From: UBA5072 sp963822145
GTDB taxonomy: Bacteria > Bacteroidota > Bacteroidia > Bacteroidales > UBA10428
NCBI GenBank assembly: GCA_963822145.1
Contig: CAWGGG010000001.1
Coordinates: 558,001 to 622,000 of the forward strand
DNA: 64,000 bases
Direction: 5' to 3'
The notes below the pieces were generated by a model. The model saw only the letters and a program-made list of their open reading frames with translations, ran no database searches and was not told the DNA's origin. The translations under genes and the position numbers were made by a program. Position 1 is the stretch's first letter. Every line of letters starts with the position of its first letter. Of this stretch, positions 53,501 through 61,920 are shown piece after piece.

Positions 53501-54880
53501 ATGCGGAAATTCACCTATGCCCTACAACTGATCAGGCAGTCCCTGAAAGGTGAGGAGCAGGATTATACCCAGGGCAGCATAAACCGGGCCGTCATCTTGC
53601 TGGCCATACCCATGATCCTGGAACTGGGTCTCGAGAGTGTATTTGCCCTGGTGGACATGTTTTTTGTGGGAAAACTCGGCAAAAATGCTATTGCCACGGT
53701 AGGCCTGACTGAATCGGTTATCAGCCTGGTGTATGCCGTTGCCATTGGATTAAGTACTGCTGCCACAGCTATTGTTGCCCGCAGGATCGGAGAAAAGAAT
53801 CCTACAGAAGCCTCACATGCAGGTGCCCAGTCACTCATGGTTGCTTTGCTTCTCACCGTCTTTATAAGCCTGGCTGGCAGTATATATGCCGGCGACATAC
53901 TGTCCCTTATGGGCGCATCCGAAGAGGTGGTCCGCGAGGGAGCCATTTTTACCCGCATCATGTTCGGGGGCAGTATTGCCATCATTCTGATCTTCCTGAT
54001 TAACGGGATCTTCAGGGGAGCCGGTGATGCTGCCATGGCGATGAGAAGCCTGTGGGTTGCCAGCGGTGTGAATATTGTTTTATGCCCTGTGATGATCCAT
54101 TTTTTCGGACTCAAAGGCGCTGCGATGGCAACGGTAATTGGCCGGAGCTCCGGTGTGCTTTATCAATGCTATCATTTGTTCATTGGCGATGGCATTCTGA
54201 AGATACACCACCGCCATTTCCGACCTGACCTGGTAATGATAAAATCCATTCTTAATATCTCATGGCCTGCGACCCTGCAATTCCTCATCGCCAGCGGAAG
54301 CTGGATCATCCTGATCCGCCTGATTGCTGAAACGGGAGGAACATCGGCATCTGCCGGTTCCCAGATTGCCTTCAGGAATTTCGTGTTTTTCATCCTGCCG
54401 GCCTGGGGTCTCAGCAATGCCGCTGCAACCCTGGTGGGCCAGAACCTGGGAGCCAAACAGTTTGAGCGGGCTGAACAGAGCGTTTTTCTCATCGCCAGGT
54501 ACAATGCCTTATTTATGGGACTTGTAATGCTGATTTTCCTGTTCCTGCCGGTTCCGATTATCAGTTTCTTCACCAACGATGCCTCCGTAATCAGGTATGG
54601 CGCCCGATCACTGCAGATCATCGGGTCCGGATTTGTTTTCTACGGAATAGGCATGGTTATGACACAGGCGCTGAATGGTGCCGGGGACACCCGAACGCCT
54701 ACCCTGATCAATTTCGTGGGATTCTGGCTGTTCCAGATCCCCCTGGCCTATTTCTTATCCATAAGCCTGCAACTGAATTCCACGGGCGCCATGATCGCCA
54801 TTCCGGTGGCAGAAACGGCAATCGCACTGGCTGCCTGGTACTTCTTCCGGAAAGGGAAGTGGAAGGAAATTCAGCTCTAA
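53501..54880 (+). CDS. MATE family efflux transporter
   Basis: 459 aa from the ATG before RKFTYALQL; the open frame extends 26 codons further upstream but that part is not membrane-like. Twelve helices in two homologous halves are typical of MatE transporters that export cationic drugs or metabolites against Na+ or H+. It contains LAIPMILELGLESVFALVDM in helix 1, and NAAATLVGQNLGAK, the mirrored motif in the second half. The following kdgK starts 80 bp downstream on the same strand. Confidence 0.9.
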   Translation: MRKFTYALQLIRQSLKGEEQDYTQGSINRAVILLAIPMILELGLESVFALVDMFFVGKLGKNAIATVGLTESVISLVYAVAIGLSTAATAIVARRIGEKNPTEASHAGAQSLMVALLLTVFISLAGSIYAGDILSLMGASEEVVREGAIFTRIMFGGSIAIILIFLINGIFRGAGDAAMAMRSLWVASGVNIVLCPVMIHFFGLKGAAMATVIGRSSGVLYQCYHLFIGDGILKIHHRHFRPDLVMIKSILNISWPATLQFLIASGSWIILIRLIAETGGTSASAGSQIAFRNFVFFILPAWGLSNAAATLVGQNLGAKQFERAEQSVFLIARYNALFMGLVMLIFLFLPVPIISFFTNDASVIRYGARSLQIIGSGFVFYGIGMVMTQALNGAGDTRTPTLINFVGFWLFQIPLAYFLSISLQLNSTGAMIAIPVAETAIALAAWYFFRKGKWKEIQL

Positions 54881-54960
54881 ACCTTCCTGAAATAATATTG
54901 CCGCATAAGCAGAAGAGTGCTATATTTATAGGCTATTCTGCATACCATAATTTTTGCCCG

Positions 54961-55995
54961 ATGAACAAGGTAGCTACTTTCGGCGAAATCATGCTGAGGC
55001 TTTCCACGCCCGGATTTGAAAGGTTTTCACAGGCCAGGCAGTTTGACGTTCAGTTTGGAGGAGGTGAGGCCAATGTGGCTGTATCCCTGGCCAATTTTGG
55101 CATACCCGTCGAGTTTATCACCAGGCTTCCTGATAATGATATTGCCCGGGCCTGCCTCATGGAATTAAGAAGACATCAGATCGGCACACAACGCATCATC
55201 TGGGGAGGAGACCGACTGGGCATCTACTTTCTTGAAACCGGTGCCGTTGCACGTGCAAGTAAAGTAATATATGATCGCGCCGGTTCATCCATAGCCTCCA
55301 TTCAGCCCGGTATGATCAACTGGGATAAGGCCCTCGAGGATATTACCTGGTTTCATTGGACAGGGATCACCCCCGCTGTTGCAGAAGGAACCGCAAGGAT
55401 TTGCCTTGAAGCCATTCAGGTTGCCAATAAAAAGGGAATTACCGTCTCCACTGACCTCAATTACAGGAAAAATCTATGGAAGTATGGTAAAAAGGCCTCT
55501 GAAGTCATGCCGGAGCTTGTTTCAGGTTGCGATATCATTCTCGGAAATGAAGAAGATGCGGAAATGGTATTCGGTATCAAACCGGATAAGGGAGATATAA
55601 CCACCGGCGTGATTGATGCATCCGACTATGGATCGGTGTGCCGCCAATTAATGCAGCGATTTCCCAGGGCCAAAAAGGTCGTCATAACCCTGCGCGGTTC
55701 CATAAATGCCAGTCACAATACCTGGAGCGGCGTGCTTTGGAACGGTGAAAAACTGTTTCGGGCCCCCACTTATGATATCTCCCATATTGTTGACCGCGTA
55801 GGCGGCGGAGATTCTTTTATGGGCGGACTGATTTACGGACTTCTGACTTACAATTATGATGATCAGAAAGCACTGGATTTTGCCGCTGCAGCTTCATGCC
55901 TGAAACATACCATTCCCGGGGATTTTAACCTGGTGACCGTCGATGAAGTGGAGAAACTTATGAAAGGGGATGCATCAGGGAGGGTTTCCAGATAG
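54961..55995 (+). CDS. kdgK: 2-keto-3-deoxygluconate kinase (PfkB family)
   Basis: 344 aa from the ATG at 54961; the open frame upstream overlaps the MATE gene and is not used. PfkB sugar kinase: FGGGEANVA at 32-40 and the anion-hole/base motif DRVGGGDSFMGG near residue 280. Phosphorylates KDG to KDPG. The next gene on the strand is KDPG aldolase, so the two form the lower half of the hexuronate (Ashwell) pathway. Other PfkB substrates are possible, but the neighbour supports KDG. Confidence 0.88.
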   Translation: MNKVATFGEIMLRLSTPGFERFSQARQFDVQFGGGEANVAVSLANFGIPVEFITRLPDNDIARACLMELRRHQIGTQRIIWGGDRLGIYFLETGAVARASKVIYDRAGSSIASIQPGMINWDKALEDITWFHWTGITPAVAEGTARICLEAIQVANKKGITVSTDLNYRKNLWKYGKKASEVMPELVSGCDIILGNEEDAEMVFGIKPDKGDITTGVIDASDYGSVCRQLMQRFPRAKKVVITLRGSINASHNTWSGVLWNGEKLFRAPTYDISHIVDRVGGGDSFMGGLIYGLLTYNYDDQKALDFAAAASCLKHTIPGDFNLVTVDEVEKLMKGDASGRVSR

Positions 55996-55997
55996 GG

Positions 55998-56072
55998 GTT
56001 TAGGCTAAAGGGGTTCAGGCTAAAGGTTTTCAGATTGATGCCCTTAAGCCTTTAGCCTTAAGCCTAAATACC
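55998..56072. repeat. Imperfect inverted repeat between kdgK and eda
   Basis: GGTTTAGGCTAAAGG and GGTTCAGGCTAAAGG (55998-56027) face CCTTTAGCCTTAAGCCTAAATACC (56049-56072). The arms can pair over about 24 bases with a few mismatches. It may moderate read-through from kdgK to eda, or it may be another dispersed repeat; the sequence type is the TTAGGCTAAAGG kind. Confidence 0.45.
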
Positions 56073-56132
56073 TTAAAGTATCAAAAATGATATGTGACTA
56101 TGCCATAATTACTCATTTAAAAACACCTGTCT

Positions 56133-56807
56133 ATGTCCCGCTTCACCCGTCTTCAGGTAGCTGCCAGGATGCTGGAAACCGCTATAATTCCTATTTTTTA
56201 TCATAAGGACCTGAACACCTGCAAGAAAATTGCCAAAGCCTGTTACATGGGTGGCATCAGGGTTTTTGAATTTACCAACCGCGGTGATTTTGCCCACGAG
56301 GTTTTCAGGGATCTCAACAAATATGCAGCACAGGAGATGCCGGAACTGATCCTGGGAGCCGGATCTGTTGTGGATCCCGGAACTGCTTCCCTGTATATCC
56401 AGCTGGGGGCCAACTTTATTGTTTCACCTGTACTGAATGAGGAAATGGCCAGGATTTGCAACCGACGGAAGATTCTCTGGTCACCGGGGTGCGGATCGGT
56501 CTCGGAAATTTCCAGGGCTGAAGAACTTGGTGCTGAAATCATTAAGATCTTTCCCGGCAGCCAGGTCGGAGGCCCCAAATTCATCGAAGCTGTTAAAGGC
56601 CCCATGCCCTGGACCAACCTCATGCCCACCGGAGGTGTCGATACCTCCGAAGAAAACCTGAAAGCCTGGTTCCTGGCTGGTGCGGCCTGTGTTGGCATTG
56701 GCTCCCAGCTCTTTCCGAAATGCTGGTTAGATAACGGGGACTTCAGCCAGATTTCGGATACCTGCCAGAAAATCCTGGAGATCGCCAGGAAGTATAGGAA
56801 ATCCTGA
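56133..56807 (+). CDS. eda: KDPG/KHG aldolase
   Basis: 224 aa, class I aldolase of the Eda family. The glutamate motif FEFTNRG has Glu46, and the Schiff-base lysine is Lys138 in IIKIFPGS, followed by the phosphate loop MPTGGVDTSEENL. Cleaves KDPG to pyruvate and glyceraldehyde 3-phosphate. About 137 bp after kdgK on the same strand, separated by an inverted repeat. Together with UxaE further along it points to uronate use. Confidence 0.93.
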   Translation: MSRFTRLQVAARMLETAIIPIFYHKDLNTCKKIAKACYMGGIRVFEFTNRGDFAHEVFRDLNKYAAQEMPELILGAGSVVDPGTASLYIQLGANFIVSPVLNEEMARICNRRKILWSPGCGSVSEISRAEELGAEIIKIFPGSQVGGPKFIEAVKGPMPWTNLMPTGGVDTSEENLKAWFLAGAACVGIGSQLFPKCWLDNGDFSQISDTCQKILEIARKYRKS

Positions 56808-56836
56808 TCGCAAATCCGCACAAGACGAGAAAATGC

Positions 56837-57973
56837 CTATTTCCTCCGTGACCTTTTAAACAATATCATGCCCAGAAACACCGCCACTATCCCGGTAAAC
56901 CCCATAGTCCACGGATTGGCAACCCTGGAGGAGGCTGTCATGACATAATCCTTGAATCCAAAACTATTAGGGTCAAAGTCCCAAAACAGCATTTCATCCT
57001 TAATCTGATCCGCATTGGTTAAAAAAACAGTCCCGGGCATCGAAAGACTTTGATAGTAATCATCGCTGATATCCATTAAATCGAGTTGTTCGATCTTGTC
57101 ATTCACAGGCCTAAAAGCCTCCGGATTGCGGGCCAGCAGATCCTCAAGTTCCCCGGAACCGATCAGCGAATCTCCTGTGGATGCCAGCAGGCGCACATCC
57201 AGTAATGTATCGAGGAACATCTGGGGCACTTTACGGAAAATGACCCCGGTAAACGTATCGGCCTTTTGACGGATTTCTTTCGTGGCAGCGCGATCGCGAA
57301 AATCTGTTTCCAGAATATGAATGTATTCCTCAACAAATGAAGCCGTCGCCCACCTGAGCATCTTCTCCTGGCACTTTTCTGAGATTTGCTTTATTGCTGC
57401 ACTGTCAGCCGGAGTGTATCGATAGGTCAGTGTATCCTTCTTCAGGATCATTTTTCTCTCGGTTGGGGAATACACCACCTTGTCATCATACGTGGCAATG
57501 GATTGCTCCATTTCAGTGAGAAAACTGTCCACTGGTAACCTCTTGAAAGGAAATGACATGGGGAATACTTCCCGGTATTCATAATGGGTATAAAACCACC
57601 TGAACTTCTTTTGAAGATCAACCTTAACCTTGACGGTTTCCGCCGAAGTATCGGAATTCATCCAGTCATTCAGTTCCTTCACATCTTTGAATGTACGGGA
57701 TGCCTGATATACATACTGCGATTTTTCCGAAGCGGTATCGTCTTTTTCTTTATTATCATATACATGATTGATATGCCAGGGATCCCCTGCAGGTATCCTG
57801 AGCGAGCCGCCAAAGACAGCCGTGGAATCGCCTCTTACCCAATATTGGCGGAAGATAGAACCATCCTTGTTCACCTTGGTTTCCACGGTATAATCGAGGC
57901 AGGAACCTGTCAGTAGCATCAGGACTGACAGGACCAGGTTCCTGATCCCTGCAAAGTAAGTTTTTCTTTTCAT
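56837..57973 (-). CDS. Lipoprotein with C-terminal membrane anchor, in an ECF sigma operon
   Basis: 378 aa, no family recognised. The lipobox LTGSC has its cysteine at about residue 25. Two mixed alpha/beta regions (about 30-170 and 180-335) contain SIFRQYWVRGDSTAVFGG and KCQEKMLRWATASFVEEYIH. A single membrane helix at about 353-372 precedes a basic tail KRSRRK, so the protein would be anchored at both ends. It follows the anti-sigma gene by 11 bp and is likely the operon's envelope-associated member. An effector or co-sensor role is inferred from position only. Confidence 0.7.
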   Translation of the reverse strand: MKRKTYFAGIRNLVLSVLMLLTGSCLDYTVETKVNKDGSIFRQYWVRGDSTAVFGGSLRIPAGDPWHINHVYDNKEKDDTASEKSQYVYQASRTFKDVKELNDWMNSDTSAETVKVKVDLQKKFRWFYTHYEYREVFPMSFPFKRLPVDSFLTEMEQSIATYDDKVVYSPTERKMILKKDTLTYRYTPADSAAIKQISEKCQEKMLRWATASFVEEYIHILETDFRDRAATKEIRQKADTFTGVIFRKVPQMFLDTLLDVRLLASTGDSLIGSGELEDLLARNPEAFRPVNDKIEQLDLMDISDDYYQSLSMPGTVFLTNADQIKDEMLFWDFDPNSFGFKDYVMTASSRVANPWTMGFTGIVAVFLGMILFKRSRRK

Positions 57974-57984
57974 AAGGCATGTTG

Positions 57985-58608
57985 TTAATTCGCGTTGTTG
58001 ATAATCAAACCTGATTGCTTCAATATCTTCTTAATACTGTTTACATCTGCTTTTTCGGCGCCGCATACCTGGTGGATATATTGTGCCAGCTGTTCTTCGT
58101 TGATTTTGTTGAAACCTTCCACATTTGTTTTTGGAAAGCCAGACCTGGTCCTGGCCTTGATTTTCCTGGCCAGGACAGCCACACAATCCGTTTCTCCTGA
58201 TAAGCTTCCTGAAAGAGGATCTTCTTCCTGCATCCGTAGTTGCAGCTCAGACCTGTTTCTGTAAAAACGGCTCTCCTGAACGCTAAAAGTGAAGATCAGG
58301 AAGAAAAGCAGTATAGCTGCCGCAAACTTTGCAAGGCTCCATAACCATGTTTGATGGGAGCGATTCAGCCCTTCAAATTTTTTCCGATGAATTCTGTGCA
58401 TCACCGTTTCACCTGTCTCTCGCGAACGCTCATCAGGAAAATCAAAGTCACTGTGACTGATCAGTCTGGTCATCTGAGAAACCGACCTGTACAATTTCCT
58501 GCATTCCTCGCATGAGGCCAGGTGACGATCAACCTCCTCTTTTTCTTTGCGGTCGAGCTCCCCTTCCTTTACCAGGAATAGGAGTGGCTCCATTTCTTTG
58601 CAGTTCAT
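57985..58608 (-). CDS. Anti-sigma factor with zinc-finger (ZAS) domain
   Basis: 207 aa. The N-terminus carries the ZAS pattern Cys3, His29, Cys33, Cys36 (HLASCEECRKL), which binds the sigma factor. A membrane helix at about 92-108 follows, then a periplasmic domain of about 95 residues ending in SIKKILKQSGLIINN. Its start overlaps the sigma gene by 4 bp, the usual arrangement for translationally coupled sigma/anti-sigma pairs. Confidence 0.88.
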   Translation of the reverse strand: MNCKEMEPLLFLVKEGELDRKEKEEVDRHLASCEECRKLYRSVSQMTRLISHSDFDFPDERSRETGETVMHRIHRKKFEGLNRSHQTWLWSLAKFAAAILLFFLIFTFSVQESRFYRNRSELQLRMQEEDPLSGSLSGETDCVAVLARKIKARTRSGFPKTNVEGFNKINEEQLAQYIHQVCGAEKADVNSIKKILKQSGLIINNAN

Positions 58609-59213
58609 AAATAACCCCCTTTCAATAATTTTTCTCTGATGAATTTCCGGGCATGATACAGGTTCGATTTTACCTTGTCGCCATCATAGCCGGTAACATG
58701 GCAGACTTCCTCCACCGAAAGATCCTGAAGATCGCGCAGGATGAATACCTGCCGCTGCACCTGGCTTAAGCTCCCTGCAAATTCCCGGACAGCTCTTGCA
58801 ATGGATTTTGCATCCAATGTGTCTGATAACCCGTTCGATGTTTTTTCACCATCATCACTACCCATTTCATTGCCTTCGTAACTGATTTCCCGTCTCCTGT
58901 GATTTACCCGTAGTTTGTCGAGACAAAGATTAAAGCATATTGAATACAACCAGGTTGTAAAAAGGCTTCTGTGATCATAGTTCTTAAGATGTTTCCAAAC
59001 CCGGATAAAGGTATCCTGGACCACCTCATGGGCATCCTCTTCTTTTAGCAGGAACCGTGAAACGATACCGGTCACATAGCGACTGTGTCGTTCCACCAGC
59101 ATCCTGAAGGCCATTGTATTGCCCTCGGCTGCCAGGTTAACCAGCTTTTCATCACTGGTTCCCTGAGGTATGGAAGTCGTTTTTAAAGTTTCCAATGAGG
59201 ATAATTTTACCAA
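58605..59213 (-). CDS. ECF RNA polymerase sigma factor
   Basis: 202 aa. Region 2 includes RMLVERHSRYVTGIVSRFLL and DAHEVVQDTFIRVWKHL. Region 4 contains QRQVFILRDLQDLSVEEVCHV, a helix-turn-helix for the -35 site. The start is TTG at 59211-59213, since no upstream ATG exists in frame; a few internal TTG codons are alternatives. It is the first gene of the three-gene stress-type operon with its anti-sigma factor. Confidence 0.92.
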   Translation of the reverse strand: MVKLSSLETLKTTSIPQGTSDEKLVNLAAEGNTMAFRMLVERHSRYVTGIVSRFLLKEEDAHEVVQDTFIRVWKHLKNYDHRSLFTTWLYSICFNLCLDKLRVNHRRREISYEGNEMGSDDGEKTSNGLSDTLDAKSIARAVREFAGSLSQVQRQVFILRDLQDLSVEEVCHVTGYDGDKVKSNLYHARKFIREKLLKGGYL

Positions 59214-59407
59214 TGTTACGACACAAATGCTTTATGGTAAAAATGAAAACAATATCTTTTCATGGAACTGCCGGATATCTTTAACGCTTATTTAACAAAT
59301 TATCGTGTGAAAGCAATAACAATCTAATCAAATGTTTGCTAAATTTCAAACACTTTTAGACAAGATCACAGCAATCCATTTTTCCAGTACCCAAAAACAT
59401 CCGAAAA

Positions 59408-60619
59408 ATGAAAAAAAGCAACCGTCGTGATTTCCTGAAGAAAAGCATTTTGGGAGTTTCCGGGGCCGCATTGATCCCTGCAAACCTGAATGCTGCCTTC
59501 GCAAAAAGTAACTTGAAAGCGGTCCCTTCCCTGCCATCCCGGATTCTTGGCAGAACCGGAATAAAAACACCGCTGATCAGCATGGGCACAAGTGGCGCCA
59601 CCAATCCGAATTTCGTGCGTACCGCCTATGACGCCGGAATAAAGCTGTTCTTCTCCGCTACCTATTACGGTGAGGGGAATAATGAAAAGCTCGTAGGTGA
59701 AGGATTAAAGGGCCTTCCCCGCGATTCCTATGTGATCGGTACCGCGGCTTCACCCGAAGGTCTGGATAATCGCACTGGAACCTTCACCAAGGAGCTGGAT
59801 GTGAACCTCTATATTCAAAAAGCAGAAGAAAGCCTGAAACGGTTCGGACTTGACTATGTTGATGTTTTTTTATTCCCCTTTGCCGGTAAGCGGGAGGTAA
59901 TGCTGAATGAAAACCTTCTGAAAGCCATGCAGGAACTTAAGAAGCAAGGCAAGATCAGGTTTGCCGGCGTTGCATCCCACAACAATGTGGAGGAAGCGCT
60001 CAAGGCTGCTGCGGATTCCCAGGTTTACGATGTGGTGATGCCCGCCTACAATTATAAAACGCAGAATAAGGAAACCATGAATGAAGCCCTGGCTTACGCA
60101 GCAAAGGCCGGTGTTGGCATCATTGCCATGAAAACCACGGCAGGGGCATTCCGTGATAAATCCGGGACCACGCCTTTGAATACTGACGCAGCCCTTAAAT
60201 GGGTACTGCAGAATGAAAATATTACTTCAATTGTATCGGGTATGTCGTCCGTGGAGGAATTGCAGAAAAATATCGCCATGATCGAAAACCTGAAGATCAC
60301 CGACCAGGAGCTGAAGGATCTTAATCTGGCCGGTTTGAACAAGGAACCGAGCCTTTACTGTCATCAGTGTCCTGATTGCATTTCTCAATGCCCGCACCAG
60401 GTTGATGTTCCTACGCTTATGCGAAGCTACATGTATGCCTATGGTTACCGGAACATGGAACATGCCCGGCACACCCTGCAGCAGGTTGGCCTATCAGGCA
60501 ATCCTTGCGGCAATTGCGGGACCTGCAGTATCAATTGCATCTCCGGTTTTGATATCAAAGAAAGAATCCAGGATATCGCCCGGCTGAATGATGTTCCCAA
60601 AGAATTTCTTTTTGTATAA
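59408..60619 (+). CDS. Tat-type aldo/keto reductase with C-terminal double [4Fe-4S] domain (copy 1)
   Basis: 403 aa. The twin-arginine leader RRDFLKKSILGVSGAALIP (6-25) precedes an aldo/keto reductase barrel (about 40-300) with DYVDVFLFPFAGK. A ferredoxin-like tail has Cys318, 321, 324, 328 and Cys367, 370, 373, 377: two CX2CX2CX3C sets for two clusters. Export by Tat fits a protein loaded with Fe-S clusters. Flavin- or NAD(P)-independent redox on sugars is conceivable; the partner is unknown. A tandem paralogue follows 60 bp later with cysteines at the same positions. Confidence 0.88.
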   Translation: MKKSNRRDFLKKSILGVSGAALIPANLNAAFAKSNLKAVPSLPSRILGRTGIKTPLISMGTSGATNPNFVRTAYDAGIKLFFSATYYGEGNNEKLVGEGLKGLPRDSYVIGTAASPEGLDNRTGTFTKELDVNLYIQKAEESLKRFGLDYVDVFLFPFAGKREVMLNENLLKAMQELKKQGKIRFAGVASHNNVEEALKAAADSQVYDVVMPAYNYKTQNKETMNEALAYAAKAGVGIIAMKTTAGAFRDKSGTTPLNTDAALKWVLQNENITSIVSGMSSVEELQKNIAMIENLKITDQELKDLNLAGLNKEPSLYCHQCPDCISQCPHQVDVPTLMRSYMYAYGYRNMEHARHTLQQVGLSGNPCGNCGTCSINCISGFDIKERIQDIARLNDVPKEFLFV

Positions 60620-60621
60620 TA

Positions 60622-60659
60622 ACCCCCACCCCGACGGGGTACCCCCACCCCGTCGGGGT
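60622..60659. repeat. Two tandem 19-bp GC-rich units between the reductase genes
   Basis: ACCCCCACCCCGACGGGGT at 60622-60640 and ACCCCCACCCCGTCGGGGT at 60641-60659 differ at one base. Each contains a near-perfect ACCCCGNCGGGGT hairpin, and the two can also pair with each other. It may dampen read-through between the two genes. Confidence 0.55.
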
Positions 60660-60678
60660 CATACCCAAAACTCAATCT

Positions 60679-61890
60679 ATGAAAACCAATCATCGTCGTG
60701 ACTTTCTGAAAAAAAGCATTCTGGGCCTGTCTGGTGCCGCTTTACTTCCCGGTGCCATAAAAGCAACCGCCCTGCCTTCAGGTATTACAAATGCTCCCGG
60801 AATCCCGGTCAGACCACTGGGCAAAACCGGTATAACTGTACCGCTTCTCAGTATGGGAACCGGTGATACCAATAATCCATCGCTTGTGAAAGCGGCTTTG
60901 GAGAATGGCATTAAACTGCTGGGAACCTCTACCTATTATGGCAACGGCAACAATGAAACCATGCTTGGCAATGTGATTAAAGCACTGCCTCGGGATTCAT
61001 TCCTGATAGCAACCAGCACCATGCCCAAGGGGACCGATCATCAGAACGGATTATTTACGGATGCTACTGCCGGAGAAACGTTTAAGAGTGATATCGAGGG
61101 CAGTATGAAACGCCTTGGTGTTGACTACCTGGACATACTTTTTCTGCCCTTTGCCGCGAAAAGGGAATCCGTTTTCTTTGAGCCCCTGCTCCGGGTCATG
61201 GAAGACTTTAAAAAGAGCGGAAAGGCACGTTTCATAGGTATTGCCACGCACAGCTTTGTTGAGGAAGCCATACGCGCAGCAGCCGACACCAAAATCTACG
61301 ACGTGGCCATGGCTGCCTATAATTTCAGGATGGCCCCCATGCAACCGTTGCAGGATGCCGTTGCCTATGGCACATCTGCCGGCCTGGGTATTATCGCCAT
61401 GAAAACGATGGCCGGTGGCTACTGGGATGAAAAACGCACCGAACCGATCAACGCTAACGCAGCCCTGAAATGGATCCTGCAAAATGAAAATATTTCCACC
61501 CTCATGTCGGGTATGACTACTTTTGAGGAGTTGCAGGGCAACCTGGCCATGATGCAGGATCTGAAACTGTCAGAAGAGGAACTGAAAGACCTCAGGCTGG
61601 CCAGTGCCGGACGATCGCATGGCATCTACTGTCTGCAATGCAGGAGTTGCGATGGCCAGTGTGTCCAAAACCTGGATATTCCGACCATTATGCGCAGCTA
61701 TATGTACACATACGGGTACAGAAACTTTGAACATGCGCAGGATACCTTGATCCATGCTGATTTACCGGACAATGCCTGTGAAAACTGCGAAAACTGCCGG
61801 GTAACCTGCAAAGCCGGATTTGACATTCAGGGGAAAATCAGGAATATTGGCCGGCTTAAAGCAGTTCCCAGGGAGTTCCTGAGGACATAA
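60679..61890 (+). CDS. Tat-type aldo/keto reductase with C-terminal double [4Fe-4S] domain (copy 2)
   Basis: 403 aa, same length and layout as the gene before it. The leader is RRDFLKKSILGLSGAALLP (6-25), the barrel has DYLDILFLPFAAK, and the tail has Cys318, 321, 324, 328 and Cys367, 370, 373, 377. Similarity runs over the whole protein, so this is a tandem duplication with later divergence; all cluster ligands are kept in both, which argues for two active enzymes. It converges with the tagaturonate epimerase gene. Confidence 0.88.
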   Translation: MKTNHRRDFLKKSILGLSGAALLPGAIKATALPSGITNAPGIPVRPLGKTGITVPLLSMGTGDTNNPSLVKAALENGIKLLGTSTYYGNGNNETMLGNVIKALPRDSFLIATSTMPKGTDHQNGLFTDATAGETFKSDIEGSMKRLGVDYLDILFLPFAAKRESVFFEPLLRVMEDFKKSGKARFIGIATHSFVEEAIRAAADTKIYDVAMAAYNFRMAPMQPLQDAVAYGTSAGLGIIAMKTMAGGYWDEKRTEPINANAALKWILQNENISTLMSGMTTFEELQGNLAMMQDLKLSEEELKDLRLASAGRSHGIYCLQCRSCDGQCVQNLDIPTIMRSYMYTYGYRNFEHAQDTLIHADLPDNACENCENCRVTCKAGFDIQGKIRNIGRLKAVPREFLRT

Positions 61891-61899
61891 AAAATCATT

Positions 61900-61914
61900 C
61901 GTCCCTACAGGACG
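61900..61914. terminator. Short hairpin between convergent genes
   Basis: CGTCC (61900-61904) pairs with GGACG (61910-61914) around CTACA, in a 30-bp gap between the second reductase and the epimerase stop codons. Weak stem; the sequence resembles a common Bacteroidota intergenic repeat. Confidence 0.4.
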
Positions 61915-61920
61915 GGTTAT

